A stretch of DNA of 64,000 nucleotides, from positions 1 through 64,000 of the forward strand of contig SFIQ01000009.1 of the NCBI GenBank assembly GCA_004555265.1, written 5' to 3'. Numbering within the stretch: the first letter of the stretch is position 1; each line of letters opens with the position of its first letter. The notes beneath the pieces are model-generated. The model saw only the letters and a list, made by a program, of their open reading frames with translations. It had not been told where the DNA came from and did not search any database. The DNA comes from Ruminococcus sp. Its GTDB lineage: Bacteria > Bacillota > Clostridia > Oscillospirales > Acutalibacteraceae. The position numbers and the translations under genes are program-made. Shown piece by piece: positions 7,997 to 17,281 of the stretch.

Positions 7997-9472
7997 ATGA
8001 AACTCATTTATGACATCGGCGACCGTCCCAAGTTCAGCAAAACAATCATTTTTGCGTTCCAGCAAATGATTGCGATTATGGCGGCCACCTTGCTTGTCCC
8101 CATTCTAATGTCCACATTTGCCATGAGCAACGGCGAGACATTAAGCTTCGACCCTGCCGCGGCGTTGTTCGGCGCAGGCATCGGCACCCTCGTTTATATT
8201 CTCTGCACCAAGCGCAGAAGTCCTGTGTTCTTGGGTTCTTCGTTCACCTTCCTCGGCGCTTACGCTTCGGTTATCGGGATGAATTACGGCTATTGGGGCG
8301 TGCTGATCGGTATTGCCTTTGCGGGTCTTGTGTATGTTTTGCTTGCGGTCATCATTAAGGTGGTCGGCTCCAAATGGGTCAACAAACTGATGCCCGCCGT
8401 GATTATCGGGCCGATTGTGACCTTAATCGGTCTTTCGCTTTCCGGTACGGCAACCTCTTGGATGTCCGGCAACGGCGGCAGTGATTACAGCCTGTTGACC
8501 ATACTCATCGGCGCGGTCACATTCCTGACCATTGTGCTTGTTTCCGTAAAAGGCTCCAAAACCCTTCGCCTGATTCCGTTCATCATCGGCGTCGGTGTAG
8601 GCTATATTCTTGCGCTGGCGTTCACCTTAATCGGTATGGCGGCAGATGTGCCCGCATTGCAGATTTTGAGCTTTGACGCGTTCAAAGACGCGTTCGTACC
8701 GTTCGGGCTTACCTCGATTGTGGATTATCCGAAATTCACTTTCTTAAAAGCCATCACCGAGCATCCCGAAGGCGTTTTGCCGATTGACGGCGGCGCTTTG
8801 GGCAACATCGCGATGACCTTTGTGCCGATTGCGGTTGTGGAACTTGCACAGCACATTGCCGACCACAAGAATTTGAGCTCCATCATCAACAAGGATTTGA
8901 TTACCGATCCGGGTCTTGACAAAACCTTGCTCGGCGACGGTCTCGGCTCGATTGTCGGCGGCATCTTCGGCGGTGCGGCAAACACCACCTACGGCGAATC
9001 CATCGGCTGTGTTGCCATTACCGGGAACGCTTCTGTTGTGTCGATTATCACGGCTTCTTTCGGCTGCATGATTCTTTCGTTCCTGACGCCGTTTGTTGCA
9101 TTGATTAACTCCATTCCGAAATGCGTCATGGGCGGCGCTTGCGTGGCACTGTACGGTTTCATCGCCGTATCGGGTTTGCAGATGCTCAAAAAGGTTGACC
9201 TCGGTAACAACAAAAACCTGTTTGTGGTCAGCGCCATCTTGGTCACCGGCATCGGCGGCTTGGCACTGAACTTCGGCACAAACTCCGCAACCGGCGGTCC
9301 GTTGCTGACCATTACCTCGCTTGCAACAGCCTTGATTTTCGGTATCATCACCAATTTGGTCGTCAACGGCGGCAAAATGGGTACCGGTGAGGAGGAAACC
9401 CCCGACGCGCTCTCCGGTGCGGCGGAAAATATGGGCAATGTTGAGTTTGAGGATACCAACAAAAAGAAATAA
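7997..9472 (+). CDS. NCS2-family uracil permease
   Basis: The 491-residue polytopic membrane protein belongs to the nucleobase:cation symporter-2 family (UraA/PyrP/xanthine permease group). It shows the conserved TTYGESIGCVAITGNAS segment around residue 330 and about 12-14 hydrophobic segments. Uracil is the likely substrate because the gene carries a PyrR-type attenuator leader and sits beside pyrR and upp; sequence alone would also allow xanthine. A GGAGGA ribosome binding site precedes the ATG. The last 30 residues are a charged cytoplasmic tail. Confidence 0.88.
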   Translation: MKLIYDIGDRPKFSKTIIFAFQQMIAIMAATLLVPILMSTFAMSNGETLSFDPAAALFGAGIGTLVYILCTKRRSPVFLGSSFTFLGAYASVIGMNYGYWGVLIGIAFAGLVYVLLAVIIKVVGSKWVNKLMPAVIIGPIVTLIGLSLSGTATSWMSGNGGSDYSLLTILIGAVTFLTIVLVSVKGSKTLRLIPFIIGVGVGYILALAFTLIGMAADVPALQILSFDAFKDAFVPFGLTSIVDYPKFTFLKAITEHPEGVLPIDGGALGNIAMTFVPIAVVELAQHIADHKNLSSIINKDLITDPGLDKTLLGDGLGSIVGGIFGGAANTTYGESIGCVAITGNASVVSIITASFGCMILSFLTPFVALINSIPKCVMGGACVALYGFIAVSGLQMLKKVDLGNNKNLFVVSAILVTGIGGLALNFGTNSATGGPLLTITSLATALIFGIITNLVVNGGKMGTGEEETPDALSGAAENMGNVEFEDTNKKK

Positions 9473-9507
9473 GCGGGTGCGCAAAACACGGTTCGCGTAA
9501 CTGCAAA

Positions 9508-9548
9508 AGGGGCTGTAAAAAAACTGTCAGTTTTTTACAGCCTCTTTT
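9508..9548 (+). terminator. Rho-independent terminator after the uracil permease
   Basis: GGGGCTGTAAAAAA pairs with TTTTTTACAGCCTC and a T run follows. Confidence 0.85.
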
Positions 9549-9569
9549 TGTATTTCGACGGCTTTTGCG

Positions 9570-9598
9570 TTGACAAAATAGCCTTGTCTGTTTATAAT
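9570..9598 (+). promoter_or_regulatory. Sigma-A promoter of plsY
   Basis: Consensus TTGACA and TATAAT boxes are separated by 17 bases, about 40 bases before the plsY start codon. Confidence 0.8.
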
Positions 9599-9640
9599 AC
9601 CTATACTTTGTAATTTATAGAAAAACAGGAGTTTTCCCAT

Positions 9641-10279
9641 ATGGTAAATTGGATTTTATCGGCGGCCGTCGCGTATTTGCTCGGCTCGTTGAGCTTCGGC
9701 ATCATTCTGTCGAAACTGAAATACAAAAAAGACATTCGAGATTACGGCTCGAATAACGCGGGTATGACCAACACCCTGCGTACCTTCGGTAAGGGCGCGG
9801 CGGCGTTTGTGTTCACTTTTGACGCCCTCAAAGGCGTGGCGGCGGTGCTTTTGGCAAAATATTTGCTTTGCGGGGCAGAGGACCCCGTGCTGTGCGCGTA
9901 TATTGCCGTCTTTTTCGTGGTGCTCGGGCATATGTTCCCCGTGTATTTCGGCTTCAAGGGCGGCAAAGGTGCGGCAACGGCGCTCGGTGCGACCACGGCA
10001 CTCCAACCGCTGACTTTTCCGCTTGTGATGGTGCCGTTCTTTCTTGTTGTGCTGACCACCAAAATGGTGTCGCTTGCCTCAATTATTTCAGGTGCGCTGT
10101 TGCCCGTGGTCACATTCTGTATTTATTATTTTAAAGGGGAGCCGACGCTCGTTCCTACGGTCGGTACAGCGCTTTTGGCGGCGCTCATTATCTTTATGCA
10201 CCGTTCCAACATCCAACGGATTCTCAAGGGCGAGGAACGAAAAATCGGCTCTGACAAAGTCAAAACCGACGAAGAATAG
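9641..10279 (+). CDS. plsY: Acyl-phosphate:glycerol-3-phosphate acyltransferase PlsY
   Basis: PlsY is the membrane enzyme that transfers an acyl group from acyl-phosphate to glycerol-3-phosphate, the first step of phospholipid synthesis in most Gram-positives. All family motifs are visible: GSNNAGMTNTLRTFG near residue 36, the FKGGKGAAT phosphate loop near residue 105, and HRSNIQRILKGEE near the C-terminus. The length of 212 residues and about five membrane segments are normal. The gene has its own consensus promoter and is convergent with the next small gene. Confidence 0.94.
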   Translation: MVNWILSAAVAYLLGSLSFGIILSKLKYKKDIRDYGSNNAGMTNTLRTFGKGAAAFVFTFDALKGVAAVLLAKYLLCGAEDPVLCAYIAVFFVVLGHMFPVYFGFKGGKGAATALGATTALQPLTFPLVMVPFFLVVLTTKMVSLASIISGALLPVVTFCIYYFKGEPTLVPTVGTALLAALIIFMHRSNIQRILKGEERKIGSDKVKTDEE

Positions 10280-10282
10280 AAA

Positions 10283-10579
10283 TCAAAAATACCTATAAAA
10301 GCAAAGCAAAATTGCCGCTTGCAACAGCATTTCCAACGGCAAACCGACCATGAATTTTTTATGCCGCGTTTTGTGGCGGATACAAAGCATGGTGAAAAGC
10401 ATCGGCGCGGCAGCGCCGAAAAAACCGACCAGCAGAAGAGTCCGTTCGGGGACTCTTCTTTTTTTGTGCTTTGCCTGCGGTTTTCCGTTGTGCACAGCCG
10501 CAAGTTTGTCATAAACAGTCATAAGTACCCCGATTGCCGAAATACAAATAAACCAAAGCAGTATGTATGTGTCACGCAT
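10283..10579 (-). CDS. DUF1294 family small membrane protein
   Basis: This 98-residue protein has the DUF1294 pattern: a first membrane helix, YDKLAA, the basic RRVPERTLLLVGFFG segment, then RHKTRHKKF before the last hydrophobic helix. The family is widespread in Firmicutes and proteobacteria and its role is unknown. It converges with plsY, the stop codons being only a few bases apart. No ribosome binding site of note was seen. Confidence 0.8.
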   Translation of the reverse strand: MRDTYILLWFICISAIGVLMTVYDKLAAVHNGKPQAKHKKRRVPERTLLLVGFFGAAAPMLFTMLCIRHKTRHKKFMVGLPLEMLLQAAILLCFYRYF

Positions 10580-10642
10580 TGTGTTTCATCACCGCTTGTA
10601 TTGTATGAAAATTATCACCGTTTGTCAAATGGGAGGCTGTTT

Positions 10643-11875
10643 ATGCACAAACGAATTCTGTTCGGATGTATCTGTATTGCCGCGTTGCTTTGCGGGCTGT
10701 GGGCATACAGCCGCACAAAATCGGACGCGCCGCAACCCGTACCGCAGCAAAACGAAACGGCGAAAAACAGCGAAGAATTGCGCGCGGTGTGGGTGAATTA
10801 CAATGAGCTGTCAATGAAAACCTATGAAAACGGCGGTACGGAACAGGATTTTCGTGCAAAGGCAATGAAAATGTGCGAAAACATCCGCGCCGACGGCTTA
10901 AATACCGTGATTGTACAGGTGCGCCCGTTTTGCGATGCGTTTTATCCGTCCGAATATTTCCCTTGGAGCGCATATCTCACGGGTACGCAGGGGCGGGCGG
11001 TTGCGTATGACCCGCTTGCGGTGTTCATAGAATGTGCGCAGGCGCAAAATCTTTCGGTACAGGCGTGGATAAACCCCTATCGCGTGTTGCCGTCCACCGA
11101 ATGGGCGTTGTTATCTGCCGACAATCCCGCGCGCAAATGGTATGAAGCGGGCAAAACCGAAAATCTGTTGCTGACAGGGGAGGGCATTTACTTCAATCCT
11201 GCAAGCACCGAAGTGCAAACCCTGCTTTTAAACGGCGTGCGCGAAATTTTGGAAAACTACGCGGTATCGGCTATCCATATGGACGATTATTTTTACCCGA
11301 CAACCGATTATGCAGTCGACGCGGAAAGTTTCGCCGCCTATCTTGCGGCGGGGGGCACCCTTTCGCAGGACGATTGGCGGCGCGAAAATGTCAGCGCCTT
11401 TGTAAGCGCCCTGTATGCGACGGTGAAAGCGGTCAACCCGCAGGTGCAGGTCGTGATAAGCCCCGGCGGGGATTTGGAGCGCAATTATAATACCCTGTAT
11501 GCCGATGTCGCACGCTGGGCGCGGGAGCCGGGCTATGTCGATGTGCTTTTGCCGCAACTGTACTATGGATTTGAAAATGAAAAGAAGCCGTTTGAAGCCA
11601 CCGCCTTGGAATGGGCGAATTTGCAGTATGCCGACGGAGTTTCCCTCTGTTACGGTCTTGCCGCGTACAAATGCGGAAAAGCGGACGCCTATGCGGGGAC
11701 GGGGGAAACGGAATGGACAGCGCATACCGACATTTTGGCACGGCAGGTTTCGTGCTGTCGGGATTTGGCGTGCTGTGACGGCTTTGCATTTTTTACTTAT
11801 TCCAGCATTTACCAACAAAATTCCGAGGAAATTGTCAAAAAAGAGTGGAAAAATCTAAAAAATATGTTACAATGA
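10643..11875 (+). CDS. Exported glycosyl-hydrolase-like family 10 (GHL10/DUF187) protein
   Basis: The 410-residue protein begins with a hydrophobic signal or anchor helix (residues 4-22) and then a TIM-barrel-type domain starting ELRAVWVNYNELS. It has conserved SAIHMDDYFYP and VVISPGGD segments typical of GHL10 proteins, which are thought to cleave glycans, probably near the cell wall. I choose the ATG at 10643 because GGGAGG lies 7 bases upstream; the frame is open for 108 codons before it, but that part overlaps the opposite-strand DUF1294 gene. It is the first of four genes for exported proteins (10643-16619) that probably form one operon. Confidence 0.85.
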   Translation: MHKRILFGCICIAALLCGLWAYSRTKSDAPQPVPQQNETAKNSEELRAVWVNYNELSMKTYENGGTEQDFRAKAMKMCENIRADGLNTVIVQVRPFCDAFYPSEYFPWSAYLTGTQGRAVAYDPLAVFIECAQAQNLSVQAWINPYRVLPSTEWALLSADNPARKWYEAGKTENLLLTGEGIYFNPASTEVQTLLLNGVREILENYAVSAIHMDDYFYPTTDYAVDAESFAAYLAAGGTLSQDDWRRENVSAFVSALYATVKAVNPQVQVVISPGGDLERNYNTLYADVARWAREPGYVDVLLPQLYYGFENEKKPFEATALEWANLQYADGVSLCYGLAAYKCGKADAYAGTGETEWTAHTDILARQVSCCRDLACCDGFAFFTYSSIYQQNSEEIVKKEWKNLKNMLQ

Positions 11876-11917
11876 AAATAATTGAGAAAGTTTGAAAAAT
11901 TTGTGGAGATTGGGAAA

Positions 11918-13909
11918 ATGCGGGATATACGAAAACGGTTGATTTGTGTGGCGGTGCTGTTGCTTTTGACGGTGCCGATTGTATGTTCTGTAGCGTTGCA
12001 GGGCGTGGTAACCGCGGTTGTAGCCAACAGCGAGCCCGAAGTCGGCGAAACGACTGTTTCTCCCTTCGTTCCCGAAACAACCACGGCGGCGGACAGCCTC
12101 GTGCTCTCTGCACCGGCTGAAAATCCCTGTACCGTGGAAACCCCGTCGGTCAACATCAGCGGATATTGTGCGCCGCATTTGCCGCTTACGGTGAACGGGC
12201 AGACGGTTCCGACCTCTCCGGACGGTCAGTTTTCTTACGATTGTCCGCTGGCGGTCGGGGAGAATACCGTTACCGTTTCCAATACGGAAAAAGAGATCGT
12301 TTTAACCGTTACCTACGCGCGCACGCTTTTGCGTGCGGTCAATCCCGCACAGCGTGTTACGGCGCAGGGCGGCATGCTGTTGGAGGTTTCCTGCGAAGCG
12401 CTTGCAGGGTCCAAAGTGACAGCCTCTCTTTCGGGGCAGACGGTTTCACTTGCGCCGACAACAGATAACACTTTGCCGGACGGCTTCGTGCAATACAGCG
12501 GGCAAATGACGCTCCCGGCTGCGCAGTACGAGGTGCAAAAACTCGGTAAAATTCGGTTTACGGCGGCTTTCGACGGGCAAAGTCAAACGATTGCGGGCGG
12601 CAGTGTGCAAATTGAGGCGCTGACTTACGCCGACATTCCGATTGAAACAGGGCAGGGTGCGGTTAAGGCGCCGATTGTCTCCGGTGACGGGCTTGTGCAA
12701 ACCCTAAATCCCGATACCGATTACGGGAAGGGCGTGGCGCGAATGCTCAAAATCACGGCGGATTACGCCGAAACCTGCCCCGGTAATACCGCAGACGATA
12801 AATCCTCTCCGCTTTGTACGCCGTTTTTGCGCGGGACTTACGATTATGTAGTCGGCGCGGGGCACTTCGGGGATAAAGACTATTACATCACCAAATCCGG
12901 CTATAAAGTCGAGCAAGCGAAAAGCGAATGCTTTGACGGCTATATTTTACCGACGAACACGGTTTCGGTACATAAATCCTATACCGACGGCGAAACCACC
13001 GCCGTTCTCACGATGAATTGGAAGGTGCCGTTTGTCTCGGAGCTGAAAAAACAGGCATATTACAAAGGATATACCGGCAGAGTGTTCAATGTGACGAATT
13101 CCACAGCGGAATATATTGATTTTACCTTTTACTATACCAATGCTGCCGAAGGGGCGTTTGATTTCTCGGGCAGCAATACGGTGAGAAACGCCGAGTGGGT
13201 CAATGTCGGCACGAACGGGACAACCACCCTGCGGGTGTATCTGCGTAACAGCGGGAAATTTTACGGCTACCGCGCGTATTATGCAAGCGATAACCGTTTG
13301 GTGATTAGCTTCCGCAATCACCCGAAAACGCTGTCGGATACCGTGATTTTGCTCGATCCCGGGCACGGCGGCAAAGACTGCGGTGCTATCGGTGCAAACG
13401 GTGTGTATGAGGCGACCTTAAATCTGCGCATCGCGGCGCTGGTCAAGCAAAAATTAGAGGCGGCAGGCGTGCGCGTGGTCATCTCCCGTACGGCGGATGT
13501 GTATGTTGATCCCGAAGCCCGCCGTTCCCTTGGGCGAGAAACGGGCGCCGATGCGTTTGTTTCCATTCACTGTAACTCGAACAACAGTGCCTCTTTAAGC
13601 GGTACGGAGGTTTATTATTACCGCGCGTATGCGCAACCGCTTGCAAAAAGCATTCACGCGCAGTTGGCGACTGCGTGGAATGGCATATATGTAAATGACG
13701 CCTATATGCAGTCGCGCATTGTACCCGCGGACGGCGGCGTGCGCTATTACCCGTTTAAGGTGACGCGTATTGAGGAGTGCCCCGCGGTACTCATTGAATG
13801 CGGGTATCTTTCCAACGGTACGGAATGCAGTCGGCTTTGCTTACCTGCTGTGCAGGAAAGTATGGCGGACGCGATTGCCCGCGGCATTCTTTTATATTGT
13901 CAGCAGTAA
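11918..13909 (+). CDS. Exported N-acetylmuramoyl-L-alanine amidase (Amidase_3 type)
   Basis: The 663-residue protein has an N-terminal membrane or signal helix, a long beta-rich middle region (about residues 75-440, with Ig-like character, unassigned) and a C-terminal zinc amidase domain from about residue 475. Zinc-ligand and catalytic motifs are visible: LLDPGHGGKD, the Glu in GVYEATLNLR, SIHCNSN and the late LIECGYLSN. It should cut the amide bond between MurNAc and the stem peptide outside the cell. I prefer the ATG at 11918 (GGAG 10 bases upstream) over a TTG at 11882. It follows the GHL10 gene by 42 bases. Confidence 0.9.
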   Translation: MRDIRKRLICVAVLLLLTVPIVCSVALQGVVTAVVANSEPEVGETTVSPFVPETTTAADSLVLSAPAENPCTVETPSVNISGYCAPHLPLTVNGQTVPTSPDGQFSYDCPLAVGENTVTVSNTEKEIVLTVTYARTLLRAVNPAQRVTAQGGMLLEVSCEALAGSKVTASLSGQTVSLAPTTDNTLPDGFVQYSGQMTLPAAQYEVQKLGKIRFTAAFDGQSQTIAGGSVQIEALTYADIPIETGQGAVKAPIVSGDGLVQTLNPDTDYGKGVARMLKITADYAETCPGNTADDKSSPLCTPFLRGTYDYVVGAGHFGDKDYYITKSGYKVEQAKSECFDGYILPTNTVSVHKSYTDGETTAVLTMNWKVPFVSELKKQAYYKGYTGRVFNVTNSTAEYIDFTFYYTNAAEGAFDFSGSNTVRNAEWVNVGTNGTTTLRVYLRNSGKFYGYRAYYASDNRLVISFRNHPKTLSDTVILLDPGHGGKDCGAIGANGVYEATLNLRIAALVKQKLEAAGVRVVISRTADVYVDPEARRSLGRETGADAFVSIHCNSNNSASLSGTEVYYYRAYAQPLAKSIHAQLATAWNGIYVNDAYMQSRIVPADGGVRYYPFKVTRIEECPAVLIECGYLSNGTECSRLCLPAVQESMADAIARGILLYCQQ

Positions 13910-13934
13910 ATTCAAAAGAGAAGAAAGGATTACG

Positions 13935-15533
13935 GTGTTTCGGATGAAAGCCAAAAAATTTGCAATGTCTGTTTTGTCGGTGGTACTGCTTTTGTGTGTA
14001 ACCGTATTGCCGGTGCTTGCGTTGACCGGTACGGTAACAACGAATTCCGACCCGTTGCGGGTACGCACGGGCCCCGGTACAGGCTATGATTTGTTGTATC
14101 AAAACGGGCAGGTTGTGCAGTTGCCGAAAGGCACGGCGGTTTCCGTTTTGGGTACATATCAAAGCGATAAAGGCGACACAACCAATTATCCCGTTTGGTA
14201 TAAAATCACGGCAACCTTTAATGGGGCAAGCGTGACGGGCTATGTCTCGGCGAAATATATCACCTTAGACCCCGAACCCGCCACACCACCCGTTTCCGGT
14301 GGGGATATTGATATTTACGCCGTTCCCGAGGCCTACCGCCCGTATTTAAAGCCGTTAATGGAGGCACACCCGAACTGGAAGTTTACCTTTGTCGATACGG
14401 GGCTTGATTGGAACGAGGTCATGGATAACGAGTGCTACCGCGGTAAGCCGTTCCGCAATGTGGTCAGTGCGTCTTTGAAAGAAGATTACCGCTATAAAGA
14501 TGCAAACGGCAATTATTTGGACTCGGGAGAAAGCGGCGGCGGCAAGTGGTATCAAGCCTCCGACGAAGTGGTTGCTTATTATATGGACCCGCGTAATTTG
14601 ATGACGGAAAGCCGTATTTTTCAGTTTGAATTGCAGGGCTTTAATGAAAACCTGCATACGGTGTCGGGTGTAGAAAGTATAATCAAGGGCAGTTTTATGG
14701 AGAATACCTATATCACCGCTGACGACGGCAGAAGTCTCACATATGCCCAAGCGATTTATGAGGCAGGAAAGATGTCCAGCGCAAGCCCGTACTTTTTAGC
14801 GGCGAAAATCATTCAGGAAGTCTCGCGCAACGGCAGTGGCTCCACAAGCGGAACCTATATTGCCAAAGACGGTACGAATTTAAGCGGGTATTATAATTAT
14901 TACAACATTCAGGCAACCGAAGGCGCCGACCCCGTGAAATACGGCTTGGTTTGGGCGTCACAAGAGGGCGGCAGTTTCGGCAGACCGTGGACAAGCCCCT
15001 ATAAGTCGATTGTCGGCGGGGCGCAGTGGATTGCCAACGGCTATATCAATCAGGGACAGAATACGAATTATCTGCAAAAGTTTGATGTAGAAAGCGAGCA
15101 CAAAGGGCTTTACTGGCATCAGTATATGGGCAATGTGGTGGCAGCTTGCAGTGAGGCCAATATCGCGTATAAAGGCTATGTCAATAACGGAATGTTAAAC
15201 AACGATTTCGTGTTTGTGATTCCGTTGTATGACAATTTGCCGGAACAGCGTTGCCGTTTGCCGTGGGATACCTCGGTAGACCCCGACCCGATTCCCGACC
15301 CGACGCCTGACCCCGAGCCGACCGAACCGCCCGCCAGGGGCGATTTGAACGGCGACAATCGAGTTACTGCGGTTGATGCGCGCTATGTTTTACAAATCGC
15401 TACCGGCGCACGCACGGCAGATGCCAACCAACTTGCGCAAGGGGATGTGAACGGGGACGGCAAAATCAATGCAACCGATGCGCGTTGGATTTTGCAAATG
15501 GCGTCCGGTACACGGGCAATTCCCACCGCGTAA
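13935..15533 (+). CDS. Exported peptidoglycan glucosaminidase with SH3 and C-terminal dockerin
   Basis: The order is signal peptide (to about residue 33), SH3-like wall-binding domain (about 36-115, with LRVRTGPGTGYDLLY), glucosaminidase domain (about 135-440, with SPYFLAAKIIQEVSRNGSG and YYNYYNIQA), a Pro/Asp linker (DPDPIPDPTPDPEP) and a type I dockerin with two calcium-loop repeats (GDLNGDNRVTAVDARY and GDVNGDGKINATDARW). It should cleave glycan strands in the wall. The GTG at 13935 is the best start, 5 bases after an AGAAAGGA site; an ATG at 13944 is the alternative. A dockerin on a wall hydrolase instead of a plant-polysaccharide enzyme is unusual. It is in the same operon as the amidase. 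Confidence 0.88.
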   Translation: MFRMKAKKFAMSVLSVVLLLCVTVLPVLALTGTVTTNSDPLRVRTGPGTGYDLLYQNGQVVQLPKGTAVSVLGTYQSDKGDTTNYPVWYKITATFNGASVTGYVSAKYITLDPEPATPPVSGGDIDIYAVPEAYRPYLKPLMEAHPNWKFTFVDTGLDWNEVMDNECYRGKPFRNVVSASLKEDYRYKDANGNYLDSGESGGGKWYQASDEVVAYYMDPRNLMTESRIFQFELQGFNENLHTVSGVESIIKGSFMENTYITADDGRSLTYAQAIYEAGKMSSASPYFLAAKIIQEVSRNGSGSTSGTYIAKDGTNLSGYYNYYNIQATEGADPVKYGLVWASQEGGSFGRPWTSPYKSIVGGAQWIANGYINQGQNTNYLQKFDVESEHKGLYWHQYMGNVVAACSEANIAYKGYVNNGMLNNDFVFVIPLYDNLPEQRCRLPWDTSVDPDPIPDPTPDPEPTEPPARGDLNGDNRVTAVDARYVLQIATGARTADANQLAQGDVNGDGKINATDARWILQMASGTRAIPTA

Positions 15534-15566
15534 GTGTGCGTAATTGTTTGAAAGAAGCTGAGGAAA

Positions 15567-16619
15567 ATGAAAAAAGCTATTCGGCGAGCACTTTGTCTCT
15601 TGTTGGCGCTCTCCTTGTGCGGCAGTATGTTTATCTCTGCGGCGGCGAGCGATGTCGCAGTCGGCAAAATGCGCTGTGTCGGCGATGTCAATGATGACGG
15701 CAATCCCAATGCCGTAGATGCCCGTTGGATTTTGCAGGCATCAAGCGGGTTGCGTGCGATTGCGGAATCGGATATGCTGTTTGCCGATATAAACGAGGAC
15801 GGAAAAATCAATGCCGTCGATGCGCGCTGGATTTTGCAAACGGCGTCCGGTACGCGGGCACAGAAATGGTATGTATTTTCGGGAAGCGGCGCGTATGCAC
15901 CTTTGCCAACTTATACCTGCGAAGAGGCGCTCCGCCTTATCAATGCCGAAAGTGCAAAAATTGTAAACGCGGGCGGCTATGCCGTCCACGCCGATTGTGC
16001 TTATACGAAAAATGTGAAACTGTCCAGCAGTATTTCTACTTGGATTTTAAATCAAATTATTGCGTCCGTCGTGCAGTCGATTGACCCGAATATGTCTATG
16101 GATTTGGACACGATTTTCGGTGCGCTCGTCGGCGTCGGCGAAACCGCCTATACCGTCGAAGCGCCGACGGGCGAATATCCGCGTTCTCCGGCGCAATATG
16201 ATGTGATTGCCATGTCCCTGCGAGAAAGCGATATTGTCTCGTACCGTCAAGAGGGGACGAAGCTGTATTTTACATTGCAGAATACGCAAAATCCCACCAA
16301 AAACGGCACAAGCACCCTCGGGCGTATGACCGAGAGCTTTCACGAACAAGCGGAATATATGACGCTCTTTTCACAAGTCGGTGAAATGGTGACGGCAAAT
16401 CAGTTCGACCAAAGCGTGACGGGAACAACGCTGTGCGTGACCGTGGAAAACGGCAAAATTACGGCAATGGAAATGCAGTATGACATTGCATTCAGCTTTG
16501 ATTTGGATTTAGATGCCTCTTCGTTGTCTGACTCCACGCTTGCTTCGCTTGCAAAAGTCCCCGTCAAGGGCACGGCAACTACCCGCACCGCGATACAGTA
16601 TAGCGATATCGTGTATTAA
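15567..16619 (+). CDS. Exported protein with N-terminal dockerin and unknown C-terminal domain
   Basis: The 350-residue protein has a signal peptide (residues 1-28), then a dockerin at the N-terminal side (about residues 36-95: GDVNDDGNPNAVDARW and ADINEDGKINAVDARW), followed by an unassigned domain of about 250 residues. That part is rich in Thr and Ser and resembles secreted lipid-binding or lipoprotein-like beta folds, but I cannot name it. Most dockerins are C-terminal, so this placement is notable. The ATG follows GCTGAGGAAA and is 33 bases after the glucosaminidase gene, so they are likely co-transcribed. The terminator at 16691 ends the operon. Confidence 0.8.
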   Translation: MKKAIRRALCLLLALSLCGSMFISAAASDVAVGKMRCVGDVNDDGNPNAVDARWILQASSGLRAIAESDMLFADINEDGKINAVDARWILQTASGTRAQKWYVFSGSGAYAPLPTYTCEEALRLINAESAKIVNAGGYAVHADCAYTKNVKLSSSISTWILNQIIASVVQSIDPNMSMDLDTIFGALVGVGETAYTVEAPTGEYPRSPAQYDVIAMSLRESDIVSYRQEGTKLYFTLQNTQNPTKNGTSTLGRMTESFHEQAEYMTLFSQVGEMVTANQFDQSVTGTTLCVTVENGKITAMEMQYDIAFSFDLDLDASSLSDSTLASLAKVPVKGTATTRTAIQYSDIVY

Positions 16620-16690
16620 ACTCTATATTCGTAAACGGCTTTGTCGATTTTCAAGTGCTATGAAGCATAAAAATTGAAGAATACAAAACA

Positions 16691-16722
16691 AAAAATCCGT
16701 CCTCTTTCGAGAACGGATTTTT
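16691..16722. terminator. Hairpin terminator between the dockerin operon and tRNA-Leu
   Basis: AAAAATCCGT and ACGGATTTTT form a stem with A and T runs on both sides. It can end the + strand operon and also the - strand tRNA transcript. Confidence 0.8.
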
Positions 16723-16727
16723 GTTTT

Positions 16728-16813
16728 GGTGCGGATAACAGGAATTGAACCTGCATGAAGTTGCCTTCACTAGAACCTGAATCTAGCGCGTCTGCCAGTT
16801 CCGCCATATCCGC
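16728..16813 (-). tRNA. tRNA-Leu (anticodon CAG)
   Basis: On the - strand the gene begins GCGGATATGGCGGAA, has a long variable arm, an anticodon stem CTAGA/TCTAG with loop TTCAGGT (anticodon CAG), the TTCAATTC T-loop region and ends TCCGC followed by an encoded CCA. The acceptor stem pairs GCGGATA with TATCCGC. It is 86 bases including CCA, right for a type II leucine tRNA. Confidence 0.95.
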
Positions 16814-17043
16814 ATATTAAAATCGAGTGAAAACTCGTTTTAAACATATTATTTATTATTTTACAGGCAGCCGCTTCCGCGTGACTCTTGCGGTGCCCGA
16901 AATTGCCTGTGCCTTGGGGCGGCACGCAATTTCGACCGCTGCGCCTTTTCAACCTTCGCTTCATCCTCCACAGGAGGCGCTCGGTTGAAAACTGCCAGTT
17001 CCGCCATATCCGCATATTAAAATCGAGTGAAAACTCGTTTTAA
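16792..17043 (-). repeat. 52-base direct repeat: truncated tRNA-Leu copy upstream of the intact gene
   Basis: Bases 16792-16843 and 16992-17043 are identical 52-mers exactly 200 bases apart. Each holds the first 22 bases of tRNA-Leu (acceptor strand and start of the D arm) and 30 bases of 5' flank. The outer copy has no rest of a tRNA, so it is a pseudo-tRNA end. The 148 bases between the copies have no recognisable gene. The remaining gap up to 17281 holds nothing that I can support. Confidence 0.85.
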
Positions 17044-17281
17044 TCTTTATTTTATTTACCCTCTAAATTTTACACGGGGAGGGCGCCCGAGACGGAGCAT
17101 ATCGCTTTTTCCGCATACATCAATCGGTAAACCCGCTTGACGCTCAAATATAATAGCATGAAAGCGCGGTGTTGTCAATTCATTTTTTATAAATTTACCG
17201 CATTTCTTTTGCGTGCAGATACAGGCATCGGTATCCCTTGACAGACTGTCGCTGTTACGGCTATAATATCCTAAGGAGGCG

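Noticed and set aside
8744..9484. Long - strand frame opposite the uracil permease
   Set aside because: It is a shadow of a conserved membrane protein gene.
10319..10642. N-terminal extension of the GHL10 protein
   Set aside because: It overlaps the DUF1294 gene on the other strand; the ATG at 10643 has a ribosome binding site and a signal-like helix.
13935..16619. Cellulosome locus
   Set aside because: Dockerins occur but no cohesin or scaffoldin is visible, and the catalytic partners act on peptidoglycan.
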